Below, in pieces: positions 24,399-31,958 of a stretch of 64,000 nt of DNA (the stretch's first letter is position 1; every line of letters begins with the position of its first letter). The DNA is taken from contig NZ_FXWJ01000004.1 of the NCBI RefSeq assembly GCF_900177795.1, positions 434,001-498,000 of the forward strand, written 5' to 3'. Below the pieces are notes generated by a model, which worked only from the letters and a program-made list of their open reading frames with translations, was not told where the DNA came from and ran no database searches. The position numbers were made by a program, and so were the translations under genes. This stretch comes from Plantibacter elymi (nom. nud.). GTDB taxonomy: Bacteria; Actinomycetota; Actinomycetes; Actinomycetales; Microbacteriaceae.

Positions 24399-24702
24399 GG
24401 AGAAGTGCTTTCCGGGTTATAACTCGTTCGCATGAACAACCTGCATGACTCACACAGCGCCATCCGAAACCTCGGCTGCGCTGCGGCATGCTCATACCCG
24501 GGCGATCACTGGCCGGGGCCGTCCACATCATGTGTGTGTTCGCGGAGTTCTCTCCGACGAAACCGGCCCACCAGACTGACATAACCCTCCGCGGTACAAA
24601 CGCGGTGTCTAGAGCCGACTCACCTACGTTACCCGATCCACCCTGAGAAGTCACGGAGCATCACTCCCAGGCAGGCGCGCGGCGGCGTGGCAGCATGGGT
24701 GC
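24399..24702. other. 304-bp divergent intergenic region, no gene seen
   Basis: The gap separates the leftward helicase from the rightward GH15 gene. It is less GC-rich than the genes around it. I see no convincing ORF or repeat element. It is long enough for both promoters and a long helicase 5' leader, as is common for cold-shock helicases, but I can point to no specific structure. Confidence 0.4.
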
Positions 24703-26505
24703 ATGCCCAGCCCCATCGAGGATTACGCCCTCATCGGTGATTGCCACACCGCCGCGCTCGTGTCGTCGGAGGGCGGCATCGACTGGCTGTGCCTCCCCCG
24801 GTTCGACTCGCCGTCGATGTTCGGTGCGCTGCTCGGCACCGAGGACCACGGCTGTTGGACGGTCCGGCCCGCCGACGCGCGGGCGACGGCGAGCCGCGCC
24901 TACCTCGACGACACCTTCGTCCTCGAGACCGTCTGGACGACCCCCGACGGCCAGGTGCGCGTGACCGACCTCATGCCCCACGGCGACCGCCGGGCGGATG
25001 TGGTCCGCCGGGTCGAAGGGCTCAGCGGCACCGTCGCGGTCGACGTCGAGGTTCGCCTCCGCTTCGGGTACGCCGACGCGATCCCGTGGGTGCGGCAGCT
25101 CCCGGACGGATCCGGGATCGTCGCGGTCGCCGGCCCCGACGCCGTCGTGGTCCGCGGTGTGCACCTGACGGCTTCCGATCACGCCCACTCGGCGACCGTC
25201 GAGGTCTCCGCGGGCGACACCGTCGACCTCACCCTCACCTGGTACCCCTCGCACCGTGAGGTGCCGGACCCGGTCGACGTCGGCCCGCGCATCGACCACA
25301 CGGTCGCCTGGTGGCGCGACTGGGCGTCCCGCTGCGATCCCGCGGCCGAGTACGAGGAGGCGGTCGTGCGTTCGCTGCTCGTCCTCCGCGCCCTCACGCA
25401 CGAGGACACCGGGGGCATCGTCGCCGCCGCGACCACGAGCCTGCCGGAGTCGTTCGGGGGCGTCCGCAACTGGGACTACCGCTACGTCTGGCTGCGCGAC
25501 GCGTCCCTGACCCTCGAGGCCCTCATGCAGCACGGCTTCACCGAGGAGGCGCACGACTGGCGCAGGTGGCTCCTCCGGGCGATCGCCGGTGATCCGAACG
25601 ACCTGCAGATCATGTACGGCCTCGCGGGCGAACGCCACCTCGTGGAGGAGGAGCTCGACAGCCTCCCCGGCTACCTCGGCGCCGCCCCCGTGCGCGTCGG
25701 CAACGGTGCCTACACGCAGTACCAGGGCGACGTCTTCGGGTCCGTGATGATCGCCCTCGACGAGGCGCGCTCGGTCGGTCTCGCGGACGACGACTTCTCG
25801 TGGAGTCTCCAGCGCGCCCTGCTCGGCGTCCTCGAGGAGCACTGGAACCGTCCCGACCGCGGCATCTGGGAGGTCCGGGGCGACGAGCAGCACTTCACCC
25901 ACTCGCGCGCCATGATCTGGGCAGCGCTCGACCGTGGTGTCCGAGCGGTCCGCGAGCACGGCCTGGACGGGCCCGTCGAACGCTGGGAGGCCCTGCGCGA
26001 GACCCTCCGCGAGACGATCGAGCGCGAGAACGTCGACCACGCACGCGGGTGCTACGTCCAGCACGCCGGGACGACCGAGGTCGATGCGTCGCTGCTCGTC
26101 CTCGCGCAGATCGGCTACGTGGCGCCCGACGACCCGCGCATGCTCGCGACGGTGGCCGCGATCGAGGAGGACCTCCTCCAGGACGGTCTGCTCCTGCGCT
26201 ACCGCACCACGAGCGGGGTCGACGGTCTGCCGGGCGACGAGCACCCGTTCCTCGCGTGCTCGTTCTGGCTCGTGCAGCAGTACGCGGCCTCGGGCCGACT
26301 CGACGACGCCCGCGAGCTGATGGACCGGCTGCTGTCCTTCCGCAACGACCTCGGTCTGCTCTCCGAGGAGTACGACGTGCAGCAGGCGCGCCAGGTCGGC
26401 AACACCCCGCAGGCGCTCTCGCACCTCACCCTCGTCCGAGCCGCCGACGCCATCGCCGCAGCCACCGCCACCCCCGCCAGCCCGCGAACTGTCACCAAAC
26501 GCTAG
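24703..26505 (+). CDS. Glycoside hydrolase family 15 protein (trehalase / glucoamylase-like)
   Basis: 600 aa. The start MPSPIEDYALIGDCHTAALVSSEGGIDWLCLPRFDSPS is the N-terminal beta-sandwich common to actinobacterial GH15 proteins. The (alpha/alpha)6 barrel follows, with SFGGVRNWDYRYVWLRDASLTLEALMQHGF, the substrate-binding RxWDYR motif, and GEHPFLACSFWLVQQYA, carrying the C-terminal catalytic Glu region. Mycobacterial members of this group are trehalases; others hydrolyse alpha-glucans. It has no signal peptide, so it acts on an intracellular substrate. The last codons are part of an inverted repeat. Confidence 0.9.
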   Translation: MPSPIEDYALIGDCHTAALVSSEGGIDWLCLPRFDSPSMFGALLGTEDHGCWTVRPADARATASRAYLDDTFVLETVWTTPDGQVRVTDLMPHGDRRADVVRRVEGLSGTVAVDVEVRLRFGYADAIPWVRQLPDGSGIVAVAGPDAVVVRGVHLTASDHAHSATVEVSAGDTVDLTLTWYPSHREVPDPVDVGPRIDHTVAWWRDWASRCDPAAEYEEAVVRSLLVLRALTHEDTGGIVAAATTSLPESFGGVRNWDYRYVWLRDASLTLEALMQHGFTEEAHDWRRWLLRAIAGDPNDLQIMYGLAGERHLVEEELDSLPGYLGAAPVRVGNGAYTQYQGDVFGSVMIALDEARSVGLADDDFSWSLQRALLGVLEEHWNRPDRGIWEVRGDEQHFTHSRAMIWAALDRGVRAVREHGLDGPVERWEALRETLRETIERENVDHARGCYVQHAGTTEVDASLLVLAQIGYVAPDDPRMLATVAAIEEDLLQDGLLLRYRTTSGVDGLPGDEHPFLACSFWLVQQYAASGRLDDARELMDRLLSFRNDLGLLSEEYDVQQARQVGNTPQALSHLTLVRAADAIAAATATPASPRTVTKR

Positions 26506-26546
26506 TCACAGGCCCCGGAACTAGCCTCACGTGACAGTTCGCGGGC
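26480..26546. terminator. Nested inverted repeat whose left arm lies inside the GH15 coding sequence
   Basis: GCCCGCGAACTGTCAC (26480-26495) is perfectly inverted at 26531-26546, and an inner pair GCTAGT/ACTAGC (26501-26506, 26520-26525) continues the fold. The left arm encodes the final residues of GH15, and the right arm ends 13 bp before the NUDIX stop. It is a bidirectional terminator that overlaps coding DNA. Confidence 0.75.
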
Positions 26547-26559
26547 AGGTGGAGGGACG

Positions 26560-27045
26560 TCAGCGGGTGAAGCGGGCCTCGCGCTCGTCGGAGGCGGCGA
26601 GGGCGATCCGGATGCGGAAGTTCTGCGAGACCTGCTCGGGCAGGGCGTCGAGCGGGAACCACCGCGCCTCGGAGTTCTCGCCGTCCGCCGGATACGGCTC
26701 ACCCGACTCGTAGCGGCATCGGAACACGAGGTCGATGTACTGCGTGATGTCGCCGTTGTCGTAGACGTTCTGCGGGAGCACCTGCACCTGGGCGAGACGC
26801 TCGGCGACGGCGACCACGGCAGCCTCCTCGAGGACCTCCCGCTCCGCCGCGACCGCGGGTTCCTCGCCCGGGTCGATGATGCCGGTGACCGGCGTCCACG
26901 CCCCGTTGTCCTGTCGTCGGACGAGCAGCACCTCGGCCCCGGGCGTCCCGAGACCGCGCAGGACGACCGCGGTCACCCCTGTCAACCAGAGGGGCGCGTG
27001 CCCGATCCGCTCGCGGAGGGCCAGTACGAAGTCAGGAGTCGCCAT
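26560..27045 (-). CDS. NUDIX hydrolase
   Basis: 161 aa. The NUDIX box reads G-IIDPG-E-EPAVAAE-REVLEEAAV, matching GX5EX7REUXEEXGU except that the late Gly is Ala. The catalytic metal-binding REVLEE is intact. Residues before it (VLLVRRQDNGAWTPVTG) and after it (WFPLDALPEQV) fit the fold. The family hydrolyses nucleoside diphosphates linked to another moiety; the substrate is not readable. It is convergent with GH15. Confidence 0.9.
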   Translation of the reverse strand: MATPDFVLALRERIGHAPLWLTGVTAVVLRGLGTPGAEVLLVRRQDNGAWTPVTGIIDPGEEPAVAAEREVLEEAAVVAVAERLAQVQVLPQNVYDNGDITQYIDLVFRCRYESGEPYPADGENSEARWFPLDALPEQVSQNFRIRIALAASDEREARFTR

Positions 27046-27110
27046 GCCTCGACTCTACGGGGGCGGCTGCGGGACACGAGATCGAAACACGAGTGCGGTC
27101 TACTGGGCGC

Positions 27111-27725
27111 ATGGAACACGATCCCATCACCGTCTCGATCGAGCGACGCGTCAACCCGGCGTCGATCTCCGAGGCCACCATCTGGGTCCAGGCGGGCATC
27201 AACCTGGCGAACCGATACCCCGGCTTCCTCGGCTCCGGCTGGGTGCGCGCGGGAGCCGAGAGCGACGTCTGGTACATGCTCTACCGCTTCGCGGACGAAC
27301 AGACGCTGACCGACTGGGAGGAGTCGAAGGAACGCGCCTGGTGGCTGTCGAGCGGCCGCGAGTTCATGGAGCAGTCCCGCGTCGAACGGCGCAGCGGGAT
27401 CGAAGGGTGGTTCGACGCACCGGACGGCATCCTCCGCGTCGAGGAGGCCGAGCTCTCCGGCGACCCGGATCCGATCCCGCCCGCACCGCCGCGCTGGAAG
27501 CAGGCGGTGAGCATCTGGTTGGGCTTCTTCCCACTCAACCTCGTCTTCACCCTCCTCGTCACGGCGCTCGTGCCCGGTTGGGAGCCGCTCGGTGTGTTCC
27601 TCCACGTGCTCATCTCGACGCTCATCCTGACGCCGATCATGACCTACTGGCTCCTGCCGCTCGTCACGAGGCTGCTGCGTCCGTGGTTGACGGCCCCGCG
27701 TCGCAGCGGGCGCACCGCAGGCTGA
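27111..27725 (+). CDS. Antibiotic-biosynthesis-monooxygenase-like domain fused to a membrane anchor
   Basis: 204 aa. The N-terminal ~100 residues have a dimeric alpha+beta barrel (ABM) pattern: ITVSIERRVNPASISEATIWVQAGINLANRYPGFLGSGWVR ... WYMLYRFADEQTLTDWEESKER. The remainder contains two hydrophobic helices (SIWLGFFPLNLVFTLLVTALV and FLHVLISTLILTPIMTYWLL) and a basic C-terminus. Stand-alone ABM proteins include haem- and quinone-active enzymes, but no catalytic residues can be assigned here. Membrane-anchored versions occur as uncharacterised proteins in many bacteria. The ATG at 27111 is chosen over a GTG 18 bp upstream. Confidence 0.75.
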   Translation: MEHDPITVSIERRVNPASISEATIWVQAGINLANRYPGFLGSGWVRAGAESDVWYMLYRFADEQTLTDWEESKERAWWLSSGREFMEQSRVERRSGIEGWFDAPDGILRVEEAELSGDPDPIPPAPPRWKQAVSIWLGFFPLNLVFTLLVTALVPGWEPLGVFLHVLISTLILTPIMTYWLLPLVTRLLRPWLTAPRRSGRTAG

Positions 27726-27754
27726 TCCGGCGCACCCGGGACGGCGCTGCGGTG

Positions 27755-28726
27755 TCAGGCGTCCTCCGCCTTGGTCTGCTCCCGGAACTGGCTCGGGCTG
27801 AGACCGGTGTGCGCGACGACCGCTCGACGGAGGTGCGCCTGCGAGTGGTAGCCGCATCGGGTCGCGACCTCGGCGATCGACAGGCCCCGGTGATCGGGGT
27901 CCGAGAGGAGGGCGAGCGCGAGCTGCACCCGCCGCTCGGCGATCTCGCCCGCGGCGCTCGTGCCCGAGCCCTCGAACACCCGTTGCAGAGACCTCGTCGA
28001 CATGTTGAAGCGACGCGCCAGCGTCTCCGGTCGCAACTCCCGCTCGGCGAAGGACGCGGCGATGTGCTCGATGATCCGGAGCCGGAGTGGAACGCGTCCG
28101 ACCTCACCCTCGGCCCGGAACAGGTCGTTCTCCGCGTAGAGGGTCGCGAGCATCGTGTCGATCACCCGGCAGAGCCTGAGCTGCGCGGCGCCGCCGATCG
28201 GTTCGAACGCGGAGATGACCTCCACGAGGAATGCGGCACTCCCCCGCAGCAGCGGCGACGGCGCCAACGGGCCGAGGGCACTCGTCGGGGTGATGCCGAG
28301 GCGGCGGAGCGCACGCATCGGAACGAACACGTACAGATAGGTCGCGTGGTCGTGGATCGTCGTCCGGTACGTCTCGGCACCCTCCGTGAGCGTCCCGGTC
28401 CCGGGGAGCAGGTCGAGTTGCTGTCGTCCGTGGACCAGGCTGGCGGCGCCCTCGATGAGCATCACGATCGTCGCGACCGGCTCATCGAGCCCGTAGGCGT
28501 CGGCGACGAGGTCGAACGTCCCGGGGCCGACGGTGTTGCGATGGACGACGTACTCGCCGAGCATGACCGAGTCGACGGTCATCGAGAACCGATCGGGGTC
28601 CACGTCCACGAATCGGAGTGCGCCCGACACCTCGTGCATCCCGGTCGCACCCTCGAACCGTCGTGTGGTGACGCGGCCGCGCGCAGGGAAGCGACCGGAG
28701 AGGCCATCATCAGGTGCGGGCATCAT
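27755..28726 (-). CDS. AraC family transcriptional regulator
   Basis: 323 aa. The C-terminal ~100 residues hold the paired AraC helix-turn-helix: LRPETLARRFNMSTRSLQRVFEGSG and LSIAEVATRCGYHSQAHLRRAVVAHTGLSPSQFR. The N-terminal ~190 residues resemble the AraC_binding_2 (cupin-like, ControlR/AraC-like ligand) domain (MLGEYVVHRNTVGPGTFDLVADAY ... TIHDHATYLYVFVPMRALRRLG). There is no metabolic gene beside it, so its targets are unknown. Two consecutive ATGs (28726, 28723) could start it. Confidence 0.88.
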   Translation of the reverse strand: MMPAPDDGLSGRFPARGRVTTRRFEGATGMHEVSGALRFVDVDPDRFSMTVDSVMLGEYVVHRNTVGPGTFDLVADAYGLDEPVATIVMLIEGAASLVHGRQQLDLLPGTGTLTEGAETYRTTIHDHATYLYVFVPMRALRRLGITPTSALGPLAPSPLLRGSAAFLVEVISAFEPIGGAAQLRLCRVIDTMLATLYAENDLFRAEGEVGRVPLRLRIIEHIAASFAERELRPETLARRFNMSTRSLQRVFEGSGTSAAGEIAERRVQLALALLSDPDHRGLSIAEVATRCGYHSQAHLRRAVVAHTGLSPSQFREQTKAEDA

Positions 28727-28822
28727 CGGACCCTTCGAAGAGATCCTCCACCCTCGCACAGGGTTCCGCCCGAATCGAGGGGTTGCCAGCCGCATCGCAC
28801 AGTGGTCGGCGATACTGGACTG

Positions 28823-29305
28823 ATGATCTCCGCTGACCTCGCCCGAGCGCTCCGCACCGCCGGCCTGCGCTGGACCCCCGAACCCGGCGACCGCTTCACC
28901 ATCGACGGCGGCGAGCTCGCCGGCGACGTGTTCACGGTGAGCGAGATGACCGTCGAGGTGCACGAGCACCCGGGTGGCCGCAGTTTCGGCTTCAACGGCA
29001 CGACCGAGTGGGCGTTGGACTCCGTCGATCAGGAGGAGACGCTCTGGCTGCCGTCGGAACACCAGCTGCGTGCCCTGCTGCGCGGCTCGTTCCGGTCGCT
29101 CGAACGCGCGGTGTCCCCGGCTGCGCCGACCGACGGCGAGCCGACGCTCGACGACGAACTCGACGTCCTCCTGTCGTTGGGCGACGCCGAGGCGTACACC
29201 GTCGTGGTCGAGCTCGGCGGCGAACTGCGACGGTTCAGCGCCGCGACGGCGCCCGACGCCTACGCGACCGCGCTGCTCGAGCTCATCCTGCGCTCGGTCG
29301 CCTGA
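28823..29305 (+). CDS. Conserved hypothetical protein
   Basis: 160 aa, soluble, acidic, no signal peptide. It begins MISADLARALRTAGLRWTPE, continues GDRFTIDGGELAGDVFTVSEMTVEVHEH and TLWLPSEHQLRALLRGSFRSLE, and ends ALLELILRSVA. The organisation looks like a small alpha/beta protein widespread in Microbacteriaceae. I cannot assign a function. It is divergent from the AraC gene across a 96-bp gap and convergent with the IclR gene. Confidence 0.7.
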   Translation: MISADLARALRTAGLRWTPEPGDRFTIDGGELAGDVFTVSEMTVEVHEHPGGRSFGFNGTTEWALDSVDQEETLWLPSEHQLRALLRGSFRSLERAVSPAAPTDGEPTLDDELDVLLSLGDAEAYTVVVELGGELRRFSAATAPDAYATALLELILRSVA

Positions 29306-29364
29306 CCGCACGTCCGGAGCCGCAGCACCGCCCGCACGCTCAGCCCGCCGGCTTTGCCGGGCGC

Positions 29365-30117
29365 TCAGCGACCCCGGATCCGCCGGGACAATTCGGCCGC
29401 CGCCGGATGGATCTCGCGCGCCAACCACGCCGGATCGAGCCCGGCATCGGCGTCGTAGGTGACCGCGATCGCCGCCGCCGGCCACCCCGTGTGGTCGCGG
29501 ACGACCACCCCGACACTCGCGAGGCCGAGCGTCACCCCGCCTGCCTCGCGCGCATAGCCGTCCTGGGTCGTCTGTGCCAGGACCTGTCGGAGCTCCCGGT
29601 ACCGCTTCGGCCCGTGGCCGGTGCGGTCGACAAACGCCGCCTGGTCGGGGAACAGGGCGCGCAGCTGGCCGGCCGGGAGCGCGGCGAGGATCGCGCAGCC
29701 GCTGGCGGTCAGGTGAGCCGGGAGGCGCACCCCGACATCGGTGACGAGGTGCGGCCGACGCGGGGCCCGCTCGTCCACGATGTACAGCACGTCACGACCG
29801 TGCAGCACGGCGAGATGCGCGCTCTCGCCCACCCGGTCGACCAGCTCGGCGAGCAGTGGGCGCCCGAGCATGCTGAGCGGCTCCTGGCGCGCGTACCCGC
29901 CGGACAGTTCGAAGGCGGCGACCCCGAGCCCGTAGCGACGGGCTTCGGGCAGGTGGACCACGAAGCCGTGCTCCTGCAGCACGCTGAGGAGGTGGTAGAC
30001 CGTCGATCTCGGCACGTCGAGTGCCGAGGCGATCGCCGCGGCCGGAAGCGGGCCGCGGGCGCCGGCGAGATGGCTCAGCACACGAAGGGTGGCGTCGGCT
30101 GCCGGGACCTGACTCAC
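29365..30117 (-). CDS. IclR family transcriptional regulator
   Basis: 250 aa, GTG start with GAGG 6 nt upstream. The N-terminal winged helix (TLRVLSHLAGARGPLPAAAIASALDVPRSTVYHLLSVLQEHGFV) and the effector domain (YARQEPLSMLGRPLLAELVDRVGESAHLAVLHGRDVLYIVDE ... HLTASGCAILAALP) are standard IclR. It is divergent from the histidine ammonia-lyase gene, with inverted repeats between the two starts, so it most likely controls histidine breakdown. HutR-type control by IclR proteins is known in actinobacteria. Confidence 0.92.
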   Translation of the reverse strand: MSQVPAADATLRVLSHLAGARGPLPAAAIASALDVPRSTVYHLLSVLQEHGFVVHLPEARRYGLGVAAFELSGGYARQEPLSMLGRPLLAELVDRVGESAHLAVLHGRDVLYIVDERAPRRPHLVTDVGVRLPAHLTASGCAILAALPAGQLRALFPDQAAFVDRTGHGPKRYRELRQVLAQTTQDGYAREAGGVTLGLASVGVVVRDHTGWPAAAIAVTYDADAGLDPAWLAREIHPAAAELSRRIRGR

Positions 30118-30163
30118 CGCTGACCTCGTCTCCGCGGCTCGGATTCGGCCGCCTGGTCGTCCA

Positions 30164-30235
30164 TGTCTGTCATCCCAGACACGGACGACTCTACGCGCAC
30201 CGCCGCGATCGGCGTCCGGGTGTTCCATCGGAACA
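30164..30235. promoter_or_regulatory. Two inverted repeats between iclR and hutH (candidate operators)
   Basis: TGTCTG-TCATCC-CAGACA lies at 30164-30181, and TGTTCC-ATC-GGAACA at 30221-30235. The second has the GTTCC/GGAAC symmetry often seen at IclR-type sites and reaches the A of the hutH ATG at 30235. Binding there would block transcription or translation start. The placement supports 30235 as the real hutH start. Confidence 0.55.
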
Positions 30236-31851
30236 TGGACATCCAGCCCGGCGCGACCCCGACCACCAGCGACCCGACGACCTCCGGTCGCTCGCATCCC
30301 GAACCCGCCGGCCCGACTTCGGTCGTCCTCGGCGCCGGGCCGCTGTCGATCGACGAGGTCGTCGCCGTCGCCCGACACGGTGCACGGATCGACCTCGACG
30401 GCACGGCCCTCGACGGTGTCGCGGCCTCCCGCCGGATCATCGAGGCGCTCGCCTCCGATCCCGAGCCCCACTACGGGATCTCGACCGGGTTCGGTGCGCT
30501 CGCGACCACGTTCATCGAGCCGACGCGCCGCGCGCAGTTGCAGGCGAGTCTCGTCCGCTCGCACGCCGCCGGCAGCGGCGAGGTCGTCGAGCGGGAGGTC
30601 GTGCGTTCCCTCATGACGCTGCGCCTCTCGACGCTCATGACGGGCCGCACCGGGGTGCGGGTGGAGACGGTCCGCGCCTACGCGGCGATGCTGAACGCCG
30701 GCATCACCCCGGTCGTGCGCGAGTACGGGTCGCTCGGCTGCTCCGGCGACCTCGCACCCCTCGCACACTGCGCGCTGGCGGTGATGGGCGAGGGCGAGGT
30801 GACCGACGCGTCCGGTCGCACGCGCTCCGCGGCGGAGGCCCTCGCGGACGCCGGCCTCCAGCCGGTGCAGCTCGCCGAGAAGGAGGGGCTCGCGCTCATC
30901 AACGGCACCGACGGCATGCTGGGGATGCTCGCGCTCGCCGTGGAAGACCTGCGCATGCTCCTGCGCACCGCCGACGTCGCCGCGGCGATGAGCGTCGAGG
31001 GCCTGCTCGGCACGGACGCCGTGTTCGCCGCAGACCTGCAGGCCCTGCGCCCGCAGTCGGGTCAGGCCGAGAGCGCCGCCAACCTGCGGTTGCTGCTCGA
31101 CGGCTCCCCGATCGTCGCGAGCCACCGGGGTCCGGAGTGCACCCGGGTGCAGGACGCCTATTCACTGCGCTGCGCCCCGCAGGTGCACGGTGCCGCCAGG
31201 GACACCGTCGACCATGCCGCGATGGTCGCCGAGCGGGAGCTCGCGAGTGCCGTCGACAACCCGGTGCTCACGCCGGACGGGCGCGTCGAGTCGAACGGGA
31301 ACTTCCACGGTGCCCCGGTCGCCTACGTCCTCGACTTCCTCGCGATCGCCGTCGCCGACGTCGCGTCCATGTCGGAGCGCCGCACCGACCGCTTCCTGGA
31401 TCGGAGCCGGAGCAACGGCCTCCCGCCGTTCCTCGCGCACGAGGTCGGGGTCGACTCGGGCCTCATGATCGCCCAGTACACGGCGGCCGGCATCGTGAGT
31501 GAACTGAAACGCCTGGCACACCCGGCGTCCGTCGACTCGATCCCGTCGTCCGCGATGCAGGAGGACCACGTGTCGATGGGCTGGGCGGCGGCGCGGAAGC
31601 TCCGTCGGGCGATCGACGGTCTCAGCCGGGTGCTGGCGATCGAGGTCATGACGGCAGCCCGGGGCCTCGACCTGCGCGGCCCGCTCGAGCCGGCCGTCGG
31701 CACCGGAGCGGTACTCCGCCGGGTGCGTGAGCAGGTCACGGGTCCCGGCCCTGACCGGTTCCTCTCCCCCGAGATCGAGGCGGTCACCGCGCTGGTGCAG
31801 TCGGGCGAGGTCGTGCGGGCGGTCACCGGCGCGGTCGGCGATCTCCGCTGA
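30235..31851 (+). CDS. hutH: Histidine ammonia-lyase (aromatic amino acid lyase family)
   Basis: 538 aa from the ATG at 30235; an in-frame ATG at 30163 would add 24 residues not expected in the family and would run through the operators. The MIO prosthetic group arises from C-S-G (about 169-171) in GSLGCSGDLAPLAH, the Cys variant of the usual Ala-Ser-Gly. The catalytic Tyr is in HYGISTGFGAL, and SSAMQEDHVSMG is the C-terminal active-site loop. It converts L-histidine to urocanate plus ammonia. The remaining hut genes are not in the window, so the pathway is split or urocanate is the product. Confidence 0.9.
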   Translation: MDIQPGATPTTSDPTTSGRSHPEPAGPTSVVLGAGPLSIDEVVAVARHGARIDLDGTALDGVAASRRIIEALASDPEPHYGISTGFGALATTFIEPTRRAQLQASLVRSHAAGSGEVVEREVVRSLMTLRLSTLMTGRTGVRVETVRAYAAMLNAGITPVVREYGSLGCSGDLAPLAHCALAVMGEGEVTDASGRTRSAAEALADAGLQPVQLAEKEGLALINGTDGMLGMLALAVEDLRMLLRTADVAAAMSVEGLLGTDAVFAADLQALRPQSGQAESAANLRLLLDGSPIVASHRGPECTRVQDAYSLRCAPQVHGAARDTVDHAAMVAERELASAVDNPVLTPDGRVESNGNFHGAPVAYVLDFLAIAVADVASMSERRTDRFLDRSRSNGLPPFLAHEVGVDSGLMIAQYTAAGIVSELKRLAHPASVDSIPSSAMQEDHVSMGWAAARKLRRAIDGLSRVLAIEVMTAARGLDLRGPLEPAVGTGAVLRRVREQVTGPGPDRFLSPEIEAVTALVQSGEVVRAVTGAVGDLR

Positions 31852-31860
31852 GTCGGGTAT

Positions 31861-31913
31861 GACACGACGAAGCCCTCGGACGCCGGTGACGGCGTTCCCG
31901 AGGGCTTTGTGTC
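31861..31913. terminator. Bidirectional terminator between hutH and the RND transporter
   Basis: AAGCCCTCGG (31870-31879) pairs with 31898-31907, ACGCC (31880-31884) with GGCGT (31891-31895), and an outer GACAC with GTGTC (31861-31865 / 31909-31913). CTTTG follows the stem on the + strand. It sits 9 bp after the hutH stop. Confidence 0.8.
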
Positions 31914-31958
31914 GAACGGCTCGAGCCTCAGCTCAGCGACCGAGCGGCAGGTGGTCGA

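Noticed and set aside
22071-24422. A long rightward frame (over 700 codons) rich in Val/Arg/Thr
   Set aside because: It is exactly antisense to the DEAD-box helicase and mirrors its repeat array; GC-rich third-position bias keeps the opposite frame open.
29306-29364. Terminator hairpin between the conserved hypothetical and IclR genes
   Set aside because: Only a 5-bp stem (CCGGC/GCCGG) forms cleanly, which is too weak to call.
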